Below are positions 1 to 9,037 of a stretch of DNA of 64,000 bases, piece by piece. The stretch spans positions 62,001 through 126,000 of the forward strand of contig JAHHQX010000002.1 of NCBI GenBank assembly GCA_020026155.1. The letters run 5' to 3'. Source of the stretch: Actinobacillus sp. GTDB taxonomy: Bacteria > Pseudomonadota > Gammaproteobacteria > Enterobacterales > Pasteurellaceae. Position numbers and translations under genes: made by a program. The notes under the pieces were generated by a model. It did no database searches, was not told where the DNA came from, and saw only the letters and a list, made by a program, of their open reading frames with translations. Each line of letters begins with the position of its first letter. Position 1 is the first letter of the stretch.

Positions 1-64
1 CAGCTAGTGCGCGTTCAACACGTTCTTCTGCGTTCCCAAATGAAGATAAAATAGACTGATTCAT
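1..64 (-). CDS. ribB: 3,4-dihydroxy-2-butanone 4-phosphate synthase, N-terminal fragment
   Basis: Only the first 21 codons lie in the window, and the gene continues past position 1. Read on the minus strand from the ATG at 62-64 they give MNQSILSSFGNAEERVERAL, which matches the start of RibB as I remember it from Haemophilus. RibB converts ribulose 5-phosphate to the four-carbon precursor of riboflavin in the cytoplasm. The FMN riboswitch directly upstream supports the call, because this riboswitch commonly controls ribB in gammaproteobacteria. The catalytic part of the protein is not visible. Confidence 0.85.
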   Translation of the reverse strand, partial: MNQSILSSFGNAEERVERALA

Positions 65-124
65 AGTAAAATTTCCTTGAAATAAAATTGTTGTACTTGA
101 ATCAGGGCTTGATGGAAAAGTAAA

Positions 125-144
125 AGACGATAAAAATATCGTCT
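125..144 (-). terminator. Hairpin in the ribB leader, probable attenuator of the FMN riboswitch
   Basis: On the minus strand two 8-base arms, AGACGATA and TATCGTCT, enclose a TTTT loop and are followed by TTTTACTTTT. The hairpin lies between the FMN aptamer (171-306) and the ribB start at 64, where an expression platform is expected. A transcription-terminating role upon FMN binding is inferred from the stem plus T-rich tail. Confidence 0.65.
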
Positions 145-170
145 CAAAAATCACAACGTGATTAAAATTC

Positions 171-306
171 TCTTTCATCCAGACTATGACTGTCGGCTTT
201 GGATTCTCACCAAATCTGCTGTCTTTGCTTTAGCAAACGCTCGTGGGCTTATTTTCGCAATTTGAAACTTACCACCGGTAGGGATTTTCACCCTGCCCTG
301 AGAACT
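171..306 (-). promoter_or_regulatory. FMN riboswitch (RFN element) upstream of ribB
   Basis: The minus strand contains the conserved RFN blocks in order: CAGGGCAGGGTGAAAATCCC, then CTACCGGTGGTAAG, then a variable stem (GTTTGCT/AGCAAAG), then GGTGAGAATCC, GCCGACAGT and TAGTCTGGATG. The outer stem pairs CTCAGG-type and CTTTCATCC-side sequence. It binds flavin mononucleotide and lowers ribB expression. It sits about 110 bases upstream of the ribB ATG, with an attenuator hairpin in between. Confidence 0.93.
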
Positions 307-433
307 CTCATAGTATAACTGAATTCCTTGATAAAAAAAGCGTCTTTCCTAGCAAAACGGACGAGAAAAAATTTTTATTTAGCGTTAAGATTGATACAAT
401 ATCCATTCACTTATGAATCATTCGGAGGCAACT

Positions 434-688
434 ATGTCAGATTTCGATAAAGATAAAATTGAAAACTTTTTCCATCAAATTCAAAGTGCATTACCTGCTG
501 GCTTAAAAGAATTTAGCCAAGATACGGAAGAAAAATGCAAAGCCTCATTTAAAGCGCGCTTAGTTGCTCTCGGCTTTGTCACCAAAGAAGAATTTGAAGC
601 GCAAGCCGCTCAAATCAAACAATTACAAGATCAAATTATCCTCCTTCAAGATCGTCTTGATGCTTTAGAAGGTAACAAGGATCAATAG
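434..688 (+). CDS. ubiK: Ubiquinone biosynthesis accessory factor UbiK (BMFP/YqiC family)
   Basis: The 84-residue protein has an amphipathic N-terminal half (residues about 5-45) and a C-terminal coiled coil (about 52-78, rich in KQLQDQIILLQDRLDAL heptads). This is the layout of the BMFP/YqiC family. UbiK acts with UbiJ as a soluble accessory factor of ubiquinone biosynthesis and binds membranes. An in-frame ATG exists at 413, but CGGAGG at 423-428 is correctly spaced for the ATG at 434, so I chose that start. It is followed 27 bases later by nadR. The operon relation is unproven. Confidence 0.85.
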   Translation: MSDFDKDKIENFFHQIQSALPAGLKEFSQDTEEKCKASFKARLVALGFVTKEEFEAQAAQIKQLQDQIILLQDRLDALEGNKDQ

Positions 689-694
689 AATTAA

Positions 695-1972
<1,278 letters not shown>

Positions 1973-1975
1973 CTT

Positions 1976-2665
1976 ATGATCCTATTTGCTGGCGATCCTC
2001 ATGGTAGGTTCGATCACTTATACCCTTTTTTAAAACCTGATGAAAATGGTCAACTTCCAGCGGTCATTTTATTGGGTGATATTCAAATCCATTCACCTAA
2101 CGAATTAGATGAATTGGCCGAACGTTGCGATCTGTGGTTTATCCATGGTAATCATGACACTCGTACCCCTGAAACCTATGATGCACTGTGGGGGGAAAAA
2201 TGGAAGGATCGCAACTTACACCGAAAAGTGGAAACTATTCAAGGAGTTAGAATTGCTGGACTTGGTGGTGTGTTCCGCGGAAAAATCTGGATGCCACCAA
2301 ATAAACCGATGTACCACGACCCCATTCATTTCTGTCAATATTGTTACCAAGAAAATTTGTGGCGACAAGGACTCCCCTTGCGTCATCGCGCAACGATTTT
2401 TCCCTCCGATATAGAAGCATTGGCAAATCAAAAGGCTGATATTTTAGTCACTCATGAAGCACCAAAGCCGAATCCCTACGGCTTTGCAGTGTTAAATAGA
2501 TTGGCACAAAAAATGGGCGTCAAACATATTTTTCATGGTCACCACCACGAAAACTATGTTTATCCTCATTTTAAAAAATACTCCCATAAAGTAACAAATG
2601 TCGGATTTCGTAGTTTAGCTGATATCAATGGTCACCATATTCTTACGAACATTGATGATCGCTAA
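1976..2665 (+). CDS. Calcineurin-like metallophosphoesterase
   Basis: The protein of 229 residues shows the metallophosphoesterase motifs in order: GDPHG near the N-terminus (residues 6-10), LLGD (about 32-35), HGNHD (about 59-63), THEAP (about 158-162) and HGHHHE (about 188-193). These bind a di-metal centre that cleaves phosphoester bonds. The substrate cannot be read from the sequence. It starts three bases after the nadR stop, so the two are probably cotranscribed. A role in nucleotide or NAD metabolism is possible but is only a guess from position. No signal peptide is visible, so it is likely cytoplasmic. Confidence 0.8.
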   Translation: MILFAGDPHGRFDHLYPFLKPDENGQLPAVILLGDIQIHSPNELDELAERCDLWFIHGNHDTRTPETYDALWGEKWKDRNLHRKVETIQGVRIAGLGGVFRGKIWMPPNKPMYHDPIHFCQYCYQENLWRQGLPLRHRATIFPSDIEALANQKADILVTHEAPKPNPYGFAVLNRLAQKMGVKHIFHGHHHENYVYPHFKKYSHKVTNVGFRSLADINGHHILTNIDDR

Positions 2666-2709
2666 TTAAAATTAAATAATAAGAAACTCATTTTAGTGAT
2701 AATAAAAAA

Positions 2710-2742
2710 AGGTTGGTTGTCCACCCGTAGCTCAACCAACCT
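2710..2742 (-). terminator. Rho-independent terminator of the autotransporter gene
   Basis: The arms GGTTGGTTG (2711-2719) and CAACCAACC (2733-2741) enclose a 13-base loop. On the minus strand the hairpin is followed by seven T residues, so it ends transcription from the autotransporter gene at 2798-3988. It may also slow transcripts from the metallophosphoesterase side. Confidence 0.85.
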
Positions 2743-2797
2743 AAACTTAAGCATATCAATTTATGCTTACTAGCTATAAAATGAACTCACGATATAG

Positions 2798-3988
2798 TTA
2801 AAATCCATAAAACATTCCAATGTTGTAACCCGCATCTTCCATTTTTTTAGTATTCATGGAAACGGCTGTTCTTACTGCAAAATGTTCATTAAATCTATAC
2901 CCTGTTCCAACTGCAACGGCGGTATTACTACGATATTGTCCCATTGCAGCAGTCACATATAATTGACCGACAGTATATGGCTGGAATAACCCTGCTGCAG
3001 CCATAAGTTGAGCCATATGTCTTTGTTCGCGTTTATCTAGGGCATTAATCCTAGATCTGTTACTATGAGCCAATCTATCAATTTCATCCATTCGCTTAGT
3101 ATCTAACAATGCAATATTAGTTTTCAATAATTTAATTTCTTTTGTGTTAGTGGCGATATTAACCGCATTGTTTTTAACGTCTGTTTTTACAGTTTTAATA
3201 TCTTTGGTGTTAGTTGCAACACTACCTTTCATAGTGTTGATATCTTTGGTATTGGTTGTAACACTACCTTTCATAGTGTTGATATCTTTGGTGTTAGTCG
3301 CAACACTATCTTTCATGGTGTTGATATCTTTGGTATTGGTTGTAACACTACCTTTCATGGTGTTGATATCTTTGGTATTGGTTGTAACACTACCTTTCAT
3401 AGTGTTGATATCTTTGGTGCTAGTCGCAACACTACCTTTCATAGTCTTGATATCTTTAATGTTCTTCTCTACTTTATCATCTACAACATCTAATTGCCCA
3501 ATATTAGCGGCATCTGTTTTATCTACCCCGCCTGCAAGGTTAGTAAGCCGTCTATTGATTATATTCTTCTTATTAGTACTACCTATTGATACTACCCCCC
3601 AAGATGCATCTTTATTTTTCTCTTTGGTATATTTAGCTGTTGTATCAGTATATTTCAATTCAGTATCAGAATTTATCCCTAACGCGACAGAACCTTTAGC
3701 ATAGGCATGAGCCCAAGTTCCCACTGCTGTTGAATTATCTGCTTTAGCTTCAGCTTGTAACCCTACCGCAGTAGAATTTTTCCCTGCATTTGCTTGTACA
3801 CCTACTGCAGTACCACCTTCACCATCTGCGTGAGCCTGAAAGCCAAATGCAGATCCATTTTTGGCTGCAGTTGCACCATCACCATCTATTGTTGACTGTA
3901 CTGCTGGTCCTGGGTTAGCAATTACAGTTGATGTGCTCACAGCACCTAAAATGATAGTAGCTAATAAACTTAACTTATTCAGTTTCAT
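2798..3988 (-). CDS. Trimeric autotransporter adhesin (YadA-like), small
   Basis: The 396-residue protein has a signal peptide (cleavage probably after TVIA at 24). A YadA-like head follows at about 28-108 with repeated GTAVG/STAVG/SVALG turns. A neck lies near 146-170 (RRLTNLAGG...DAANIGQL). The stalk at about 172-320 contains six exact-length 14-residue units at 178-261. The YadA anchor domain occupies about 325-396 and ends in the aromatic residue F. Such proteins trimerise and form a 12-strand beta-barrel in the outer membrane, displaying the head for host or matrix binding. The ligand is unknown. AGGAGG precedes the ATG. It is divergent from the molybdenum dehydrogenase genes. Confidence 0.92.
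   Translation of the reverse strand: MKLNKLSLLATIILGAVSTSTVIANPGPAVQSTIDGDGATAAKNGSAFGFQAHADGEGGTAVGVQANAGKNSTAVGLQAEAKADNSTAVGTWAHAYAKGSVALGINSDTELKYTDTTAKYTKEKNKDASWGVVSIGSTNKKNIINRRLTNLAGGVDKTDAANIGQLDVVDDKVEKNIKDIKTMKGSVATSTKDINTMKGSVTTNTKDINTMKGSVTTNTKDINTMKDSVATNTKDINTMKGSVTTNTKDINTMKGSVATNTKDIKTVKTDVKNNAVNIATNTKEIKLLKTNIALLDTKRMDEIDRLAHSNRSRINALDKREQRHMAQLMAAAGLFQPYTVGQLYVTAAMGQYRSNTAVAVGTGYRFNEHFAVRTAVSMNTKKMEDAGYNIGMFYGF
3206..3457 (-). repeat. Six tandem 42-bp units coding the adhesin stalk
   Basis: Residues 178-261 of the autotransporter are six consecutive 14-residue units of the type KDINTMKGSVTTNT, encoded by 252 bp, exactly 6 x 42. Variation is confined to a few positions (G/D, T/A, N/S). 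A seventh, degenerate copy starts at residue 262. Hydrophobic I, M and V plus N fall in a 3-4-3-4 pattern, so each unit is two heptads of coiled coil. All units keep frame, so unit gain or loss would change stalk length without stopping translation. Confidence 0.95.
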
Positions 3989-4095
3989 AAAATACCTCCT
4001 GATTATACGGTTGTAAAAATCCCCCTGGCGATCAATAAGGATTCAAAATTAGTTCAAAAACAAGTCAACTATTTCTGCGATAGGTTAATCCTTTC

Positions 4096-4106
4096 AAAAA
4101 AAAAAA
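4096..4106. repeat. Homopolymeric A11 tract upstream of the adhesin
   Basis: Eleven consecutive A residues lie 108 bases upstream of the adhesin ATG. Runs of this kind can slip during replication and tune the transcription of surface genes. Whether this run lies in or near a promoter core is not clear from the sequence. Confidence 0.5.
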
Positions 4107-4231
4107 TACATATCCTATTAGTAGGTATTTTTTATAAAACTATTGCCGAATGAAGTTTATTTCTTCAGAAAATTACTCGTGCCATTGCTGTATTCCATAA
4201 AACATCAAAGACAAATAAACTCTTATTAAAC

Positions 4232-4259
4232 ACGCCCCAATTTTCGAAAAAAATTTTAT
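4232..4259. repeat. Solo left arm of the recurrent palindrome
   Basis: ACGCCCCAATTTTC followed by GAAAAAAATTTTAT matches the left arm and loop of the recurrent element seen at 8987, 12993 and 46405. The closing arm GAAAATTGGGGCGT is missing, so this looks like a decayed or partial copy. Confidence 0.6.
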
Positions 4260-4264
4260 TTTTA

Positions 4265-4305
4265 TAACTTTTGAACACTAGCTCTATGCTTTTGCTCAAA
4301 AGTTA
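4265..4305. promoter_or_regulatory. Inverted repeat upstream of the dehydrogenase operon, possible operator
   Basis: Perfect 10-bp arms TAACTTTTGA (4265-4274) and TCAAAAGTTA (4296-4305) are separated by 21 bases, so the arm centres lie about three helical turns apart. It lies 8 bases upstream of the FNR-like site. The binding protein, if any, is unknown. Confidence 0.4.
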
Positions 4306-4313
4306 TTTAGTAT

Positions 4314-4327
4314 ATGATCTGTATCAA
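4314..4327 (+). promoter_or_regulatory. FNR-like binding site
   Basis: ATGATCTGTATCAA differs at one conserved position from the consensus TTGAT-N4-ATCAA. It is centred 60 bases upstream of the large subunit ATG. An FNR site centred 41.5 bases upstream of a start near 4362 would be an activating position. The start point itself is not known. Confidence 0.5.
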
Positions 4328-4380
4328 ACAAAATAATAAACTACGCTTAATAAATCTACTTATGAATTTGGGAGACTCGT

Positions 4381-7221
4381 ATGAAATTATCGCGTCGAAA
4401 TTTTATCAAACGCGGTGTTATTGCGGGAATTACTGTATATACGGTGCCTGCTCTAGCCCAGTTTAAACTTGATCTAGATGGACAAAGCAACCAAGTAAGT
4501 CCAGAACTTTATGAAAAATGGTCCACTAACGGTGAAACCAATTTCCGTATTGATGCTATTGCAAAAGTTACCGGTGAAAAAATTTATGGTCGTGACTTAC
4601 GTGCAACAGACATCGAAGGTTGGCCAAACTCACAAGCATTCGCTTACTATATCCGTGCCACTAAAGCCGATCAGCTCTATGAAGGCATTGATATTGATTT
4701 TTTACCCGCACCATTAAAGCCAATCAAAATCATCACCGCAGAAATGCTTGAACAAGATGGAATTGTTCTACCACACTTTTATGGAAAAAACCCATTAGTG
4801 AAAATCGGTACCGTTCCAGATTATTTAGGTCAAGCTGTCGCGTTACTAATTTTCGACAACTTCCTTGCTTACAGCGAGGCTAAAAGTTTATTGCAATTTA
4901 ATCCATCCGTTGTGAAATATGGCGCGAAAGCACCGCTGGCGTATAAAACTATGAACCCATGGGGCGTTCACCGCATTACACGTATGGAAGGTAATCCAGC
5001 AGGAACACTACCAGATAAATATAGTCCTCTCCAAAATGGTCTCCCACACGTCGACTATGTTGATTATAAACCTAATTGGCCCGCACCAAATGCCAATGGT
5101 ACGCCATTAGAGCAACAAATGGCGGTCGCAAGCGAAATTTCAAAAAATTTCGAGAATGAAGATTACTATATCCTTAATCGTACTTACAAAACGCAATTTG
5201 TGGATCCAATGTTTATGGAGCCAGAATGTTTTAATGGTTGGTACGATGAAAAAACACAAACATTCCATACTATTCCAACCTTACAATCTATTGAAGATTT
5301 CTATACCAATGTTGCCAATATGTTGGCAAATGGCCCATTAGCAGGAAAAGTCAAAGATTTAATTGTACATTCTCCCTATGTAGGTGGTGGTTTCGGGGGT
5401 AAAGATCACTCTATTACCGCTTACTATGGCTTAATTGCTGCCATGTATCATCACAATCCAGTGCGCTTGGCAAACGATCGTTTTGAGCAATTCCAAAGTG
5501 GACTCAAACGCCATCCATTCATTATGGAAAATCGTTTAGCAGTTGATAAAAAAACAGGAAAATTCCAAGGTATCATCAGTAATATGCAACTTGATGGGGG
5601 CGGTCGTGCGAATTTAAGTTCTGCTGTGGCATCAGTTGGGGCAAGTGGTTTGCAATCTATTTATTATTTCCCACAAAATGATATTACGGCTGTAGCTTAC
5701 GTATCTGAAAACCCAGCTGCTGGTTCAATGCGTGGTTTTGGTACAGTACAAACCATGTTTGCCATGGAAAATATGGTCAATGAGGCTGCTCAGGTCTTAA
5801 ATATCGATCCGATCGAATTACGTTTACGTAATGCGCTTCAACCAGGTCAGGCAAATACACAAGGTGGCGTCCCAACCAGTCCAGAACGCTACACTGATAT
5901 CTTAAAAGAAGTTCAAAAACACGATATGTGGACAAAACGTGCCGAACGTAAAAAAGCACATGAAGCGAAATATCCAAATCAAAAATTCGGTACGGGTTTT
6001 GCAATCTGTACTAAAAAATTTGGTACGGGTAACGATGCGCCAGCAACCTATATTGAGATGAACGAAAAAGGTCAACTCATCGCGGGAATCACTGCTGTTG
6101 AAATGGGTACGGGTGCGCAAACTGGGCAAGCTGCAGTCATGAGTAAATATCTTGGTCATGGTGCTGACATCATGAATTTAACCGAAGTTAAAACATGGGA
6201 TGCATTACAAATGCAAGCGACGAAGTCGCCGTATGCGATGACTGAAGATTACGTTAAACAAATGCAACAAAACCCTCGTTGGGTAACCACAAAAGTATTT
6301 GATTCCGCAGCATCTAACTCAGCTTATTTCCAAAGTAAAACCACTGAAAATGCTGCAAAAATTATTTTCCGTTACGGGCTATGGCCTGCTGCCAAAGCGA
6401 TTTGGTCAAAACTCTACTTCTCAGGAAGCCAATATGCAGATATTAATTTCGGTGCCCCTGAAGAGGCGACTTGGGTAGACGGAAAACTTACAACGCGTGG
6501 CTTCATTCCACTTGATTTACCAACTCTTGCTCAATACGCCCACCAACACGGTTTTGTGACCTCAGCAATGGTGCATAGTTATAACAGCTGGGCATGGGTA
6601 GAGGCAGACTTCACTATTGAAGGTGAAACCCAACGTTACGAATTAGACGCCGTGGCTGTAAAATACGGCAAAGGTGCAAGCAAAGATAAGCAAGCCTTAA
6701 TGACTAGCCAAGGCTGGCACGTATTAGATCGCACTAATACTGCGTATCCATCTCCTGCACTTCGTCATGCAATGGGAACGTACTATGCACCTTGTGCAAC
6801 AATCGTTGATGTGGCTATTGATATGGGCTCTGGCGCAACAAATGTTATTCGTACACAATCTTGGGTTGATGCGGGTCAAGTTATTGTTAAAGAACTTGTT
6901 GAAGGGCAATTAGAAGGCGGTATCGCAATGGGTATCGGTCATGCACTTTATGAAACCTTACCAAGCGGTGAAGAAGGTCCAGGTAATGGTACATGGAACC
7001 TTAACCGCTACCAAGTAAGCCGTGCAAACAATGTTGGTGTTTGGGAAATGAATAGTATTCTTGTCCCACCAGTCGGTAAAAATGATCAATATAAAGGAAT
7101 TGCAGAAGTCGTGATGATTCCTGTTATTCCTGCCATTATTGAAGCAATTTACCAAGCAACTGGCACCCGTTTTTATCATACCCCTGTAACTCCTGCTGAT
7201 ATGAGAGAGGCCCTACAATGA
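4381..7221 (+). CDS. Periplasmic molybdenum hydroxylase (aldehyde/isoquinoline dehydrogenase type), Moco-binding large subunit
   Basis: The 946-residue protein starts with a twin-arginine signal (SRRNFIKRG, then a hydrophobic stretch ending ALAQ near 27). It belongs to the xanthine dehydrogenase superfamily. GGGFGGKDHS at about 335-344 and SMRGFG near 451 are Moco-domain motifs, MGTGAQTG follows further on, and E909 in YKGIAEVV sits where the catalytic Glu is expected. Usual members have GxGEPP there, so the flanking residues differ. With no FAD subunit and a multihaem cytochrome partner it resembles membrane-associated aldehyde dehydrogenases or isoquinoline oxidoreductases that pass electrons to cytochrome c. 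The substrate is unknown. The next gene overlaps by four bases. No XdhC-type maturation gene is nearby. Confidence 0.88.
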   Translation: MKLSRRNFIKRGVIAGITVYTVPALAQFKLDLDGQSNQVSPELYEKWSTNGETNFRIDAIAKVTGEKIYGRDLRATDIEGWPNSQAFAYYIRATKADQLYEGIDIDFLPAPLKPIKIITAEMLEQDGIVLPHFYGKNPLVKIGTVPDYLGQAVALLIFDNFLAYSEAKSLLQFNPSVVKYGAKAPLAYKTMNPWGVHRITRMEGNPAGTLPDKYSPLQNGLPHVDYVDYKPNWPAPNANGTPLEQQMAVASEISKNFENEDYYILNRTYKTQFVDPMFMEPECFNGWYDEKTQTFHTIPTLQSIEDFYTNVANMLANGPLAGKVKDLIVHSPYVGGGFGGKDHSITAYYGLIAAMYHHNPVRLANDRFEQFQSGLKRHPFIMENRLAVDKKTGKFQGIISNMQLDGGGRANLSSAVASVGASGLQSIYYFPQNDITAVAYVSENPAAGSMRGFGTVQTMFAMENMVNEAAQVLNIDPIELRLRNALQPGQANTQGGVPTSPERYTDILKEVQKHDMWTKRAERKKAHEAKYPNQKFGTGFAICTKKFGTGNDAPATYIEMNEKGQLIAGITAVEMGTGAQTGQAAVMSKYLGHGADIMNLTEVKTWDALQMQATKSPYAMTEDYVKQMQQNPRWVTTKVFDSAASNSAYFQSKTTENAAKIIFRYGLWPAAKAIWSKLYFSGSQYADINFGAPEEATWVDGKLTTRGFIPLDLPTLAQYAHQHGFVTSAMVHSYNSWAWVEADFTIEGETQRYELDAVAVKYGKGASKDKQALMTSQGWHVLDRTNTAYPSPALRHAMGTYYAPCATIVDVAIDMGSGATNVIRTQSWVDAGQVIVKELVEGQLEGGIAMGIGHALYETLPSGEEGPGNGTWNLNRYQVSRANNVGVWEMNSILVPPVGKNDQYKGIAEVVMIPVIPAIIEAIYQATGTRFYHTPVTPADMREALQ

Positions 7222-7748
7222 TTACTGTATCAATGACAATTAACAACAAAAAAGTAGGTCCTATTGAAGTACCTGCAAGTTTAAAAATGATCGACTTTTT
7301 GCATGAATATCTTGCCCTCACTGGGACAAAATTTGGTTGTGGCGCAGGAATTTGTCATGCATGTACAATTATTGTCGATGAAACAGATGGTACCTCTCAC
7401 ACCATGCGTACCTGCATTAATGGTGTGGGCGATTTTAACGGTAAAGTCTTACGTACCATTGAAGGTCATGCAAAACGTAACGCACTTGGACAAATTACGG
7501 CATTAAGCCCAGTGCAAGAAACGTTCATTAAACACTTTTCCTTCCAATGCGGTTGGTGTACATCAGGCTTTGTCAATGAAGCGACCGTATTAGTGGAAGA
7601 TCTTAAGAAAAATCCGATCGAAAAAGATCAAGTTGAAGCACGCATTGAAGATGCGTTGAAAGAGCATATTTGCCGCTGTACAGGTTACCGCAAATATTAT
7701 GTTGGTCTACGTGATTTAATTCTTTCACAAGGGGGATTAGTAAAATGA
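7218..7748 (+). CDS. [2Fe-2S] subunit of the periplasmic molybdenum hydroxylase
   Basis: The 176-residue protein has the two cluster-binding regions of the small subunits of xanthine dehydrogenase-like enzymes. The plant-type ferredoxin cluster uses C41, C46, C49 and C66 (GCGAGICHAC). The helical C-terminal cluster uses C111, C114, C152 and C154 (QCGWCTSG and CRCTG). It relays electrons from Moco to the cytochrome partner. It has no signal peptide of its own, so export probably occurs as a folded complex with the Tat-tagged large subunit. Its ATG overlaps the previous stop by four bases, and its stop overlaps the cytochrome gene start by four bases, indicating translational coupling. Confidence 0.9.
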   Translation: MITVSMTINNKKVGPIEVPASLKMIDFLHEYLALTGTKFGCGAGICHACTIIVDETDGTSHTMRTCINGVGDFNGKVLRTIEGHAKRNALGQITALSPVQETFIKHFSFQCGWCTSGFVNEATVLVEDLKKNPIEKDQVEARIEDALKEHICRCTGYRKYYVGLRDLILSQGGLVK

Positions 7749-8980
7749 AAAAAATCTTAACACTTAGCATGCTTGGGCTTGCCAGTGTGAGTGCATTTGC
7801 ACAACCTTCGTCGCAAGCAAATGATAAAAATGAAAACCTCGCACTTATTGCGCGCGGGGCTTACCTTTCTGCGGCTGGCGACTGTGAAGGGTGCCATACC
7901 ATCGCTACTGGACAAACTTACGGTGGTGGACGTGCTTTCCCTACACCATTTGGAACTATTTATTCAACCAATATTAGTAGTGATAAAACTTATGGTATTG
8001 GTAATTATACTTACCAAGATTTTGTGGATGCTGTGCAAAAAGGTGTTTCTCCGCATGGCAATCTTTACCCTGCGATGCCGTATTCCGCTTATCAAAAAAT
8101 TAGCCCAGCAGACATGAAAGCGCTCTATGCTTTCTTCATGCAAACCAAACCTGTGGCCCAGAAAAATCGAGAAAATGATGTGATGTTCCCGGCAAACATT
8201 CGTTTTGGTTTAAAATTCTGGAACTGGCTTGAAGTAAAAGATTCACCATTTAAAGCAACTCCAGGTAAATCAGAAGCATGGAATCGTGGTAAATATCTGA
8301 TAGAAGGATTAGGTCACTGTGGCGAATGCCATACACCACGTAATTTCTTAATGGGTTCAGAAACCGACAAAGCATTGCAAGGTAATGTTATTGATGGTGT
8401 GAATGCGCCAAATATTACCGCACAACGCTTAAAAGAAGAAGGTTGGGACGCAAAACAACTGACTGATTTCCTCGCAACAGGAAAATCAGCGAAAGGCACA
8501 GCGTTTGGTGAAATGTTTATTGTTGAAAAACACAGCCTAACCCAGCTTAGCAAAGCAGATATTGATGCGATGGTTACTTATCTACTTGATGGTGATACAG
8601 CAATTCGTAATCGTAAAATTCCGCTCGCCTTTACAGCCGAGCAGCAAGCTATGCCAGGCTATGGCACTTATATGGCAAAATGTTCTGGATGTCATGGTAA
8701 CCGCGGTGAAGGTATTCCAAATCTTGCCCCACCACTACAAGGTAATGCAACGATTGCAAATCCAAATATTTATAATACCGTAGAAGTGATTATGAACGGC
8801 ATTAGCTCACAACGCTACGACCGCAATCAAGCTTACTATGCAATGCCAAGCTATCCAAAAATGGATAGTAAAACCATGGCAGATTTAATCACATTCTTGC
8901 ATCAGGCAATGACGGATCAAACGAGTAAAGTTACTCAACAACAAGTCGAAAGCGTTATGCAAAAAGTAAATAAATCTTAA
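7745..8980 (+). CDS. Three-haem cytochrome c subunit of the molybdenum hydroxylase
   Basis: The 411-residue protein has a Sec signal peptide (cleavage probably after AFA near 19). Three CxxCH haem sites lie at 47-51 (CEGCH), 192-196 (CGECH) and 313-317 (CSGCH), each followed by a likely Met ligand region such as YPAMPY or YAMPSYP. This is the architecture of the cytochrome subunit of alcohol and aldehyde dehydrogenases of the periplasm. It probably passes electrons from the [2Fe-2S] subunit to ubiquinone or to a terminal oxidase. No clear C-terminal membrane anchor is visible. It is the last gene of the operon, and a palindromic element starts 7 bases after its stop. Confidence 0.9.
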   Translation: MKKILTLSMLGLASVSAFAQPSSQANDKNENLALIARGAYLSAAGDCEGCHTIATGQTYGGGRAFPTPFGTIYSTNISSDKTYGIGNYTYQDFVDAVQKGVSPHGNLYPAMPYSAYQKISPADMKALYAFFMQTKPVAQKNRENDVMFPANIRFGLKFWNWLEVKDSPFKATPGKSEAWNRGKYLIEGLGHCGECHTPRNFLMGSETDKALQGNVIDGVNAPNITAQRLKEEGWDAKQLTDFLATGKSAKGTAFGEMFIVEKHSLTQLSKADIDAMVTYLLDGDTAIRNRKIPLAFTAEQQAMPGYGTYMAKCSGCHGNRGEGIPNLAPPLQGNATIANPNIYNTVEVIMNGISSQRYDRNQAYYAMPSYPKMDSKTMADLITFLHQAMTDQTSKVTQQQVESVMQKVNKS

Positions 8981-8986
8981 TAAATG

Positions 8987-9026
8987 ACGCCCCAATTTTC
9001 GTAAAAATTTATGAAAATTGGGGCGT
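8987..9026. repeat. Recurrent palindrome, copy 1 (convergent gene junction)
   Basis: Perfect 14-bp arms ACGCCCCAATTTTC and GAAAATTGGGGCGT surround a 12-base loop GTAAAAATTTAT. It lies between the converging cytochrome and mutT genes and starts 7 bases after the cytochrome stop. A bidirectional terminator role is likely, although no strong T-run follows on the plus strand. Confidence 0.85.
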
Positions 9027-9037
9027 ACTCTGATGCT

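Larger units (their letters stand above)
3989..4380. other. Divergent regulatory gap between the adhesin and the molybdenum dehydrogenase
   Basis: These 392 bases hold no gene that I can support. From left to right I see the adhesin ribosome site (AGGAGG on the minus strand), an 11-A run at 4096-4106, a solo arm of the window's repeated palindrome at 4232, a 10-bp inverted repeat at 4265-4305, an FNR-like site at 4314-4327 and the GGGAG ribosome site of the large subunit gene at 4370-4374. Confidence 0.7.

Noticed and set aside
3206..3457. Possible CRISPR array
   Set aside because: The units are contiguous 42-bp coding repeats without spacers and keep the adhesin frame.
3144..3704. A 186-codon plus-strand open frame opposite the adhesin stalk
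   Set aside because: It is the reverse reading of the 42-bp tandem repeats and gives a repetitive hydrophobic peptide with no ribosome site. The minus-strand adhesin has signal peptide, head, stalk and anchor.
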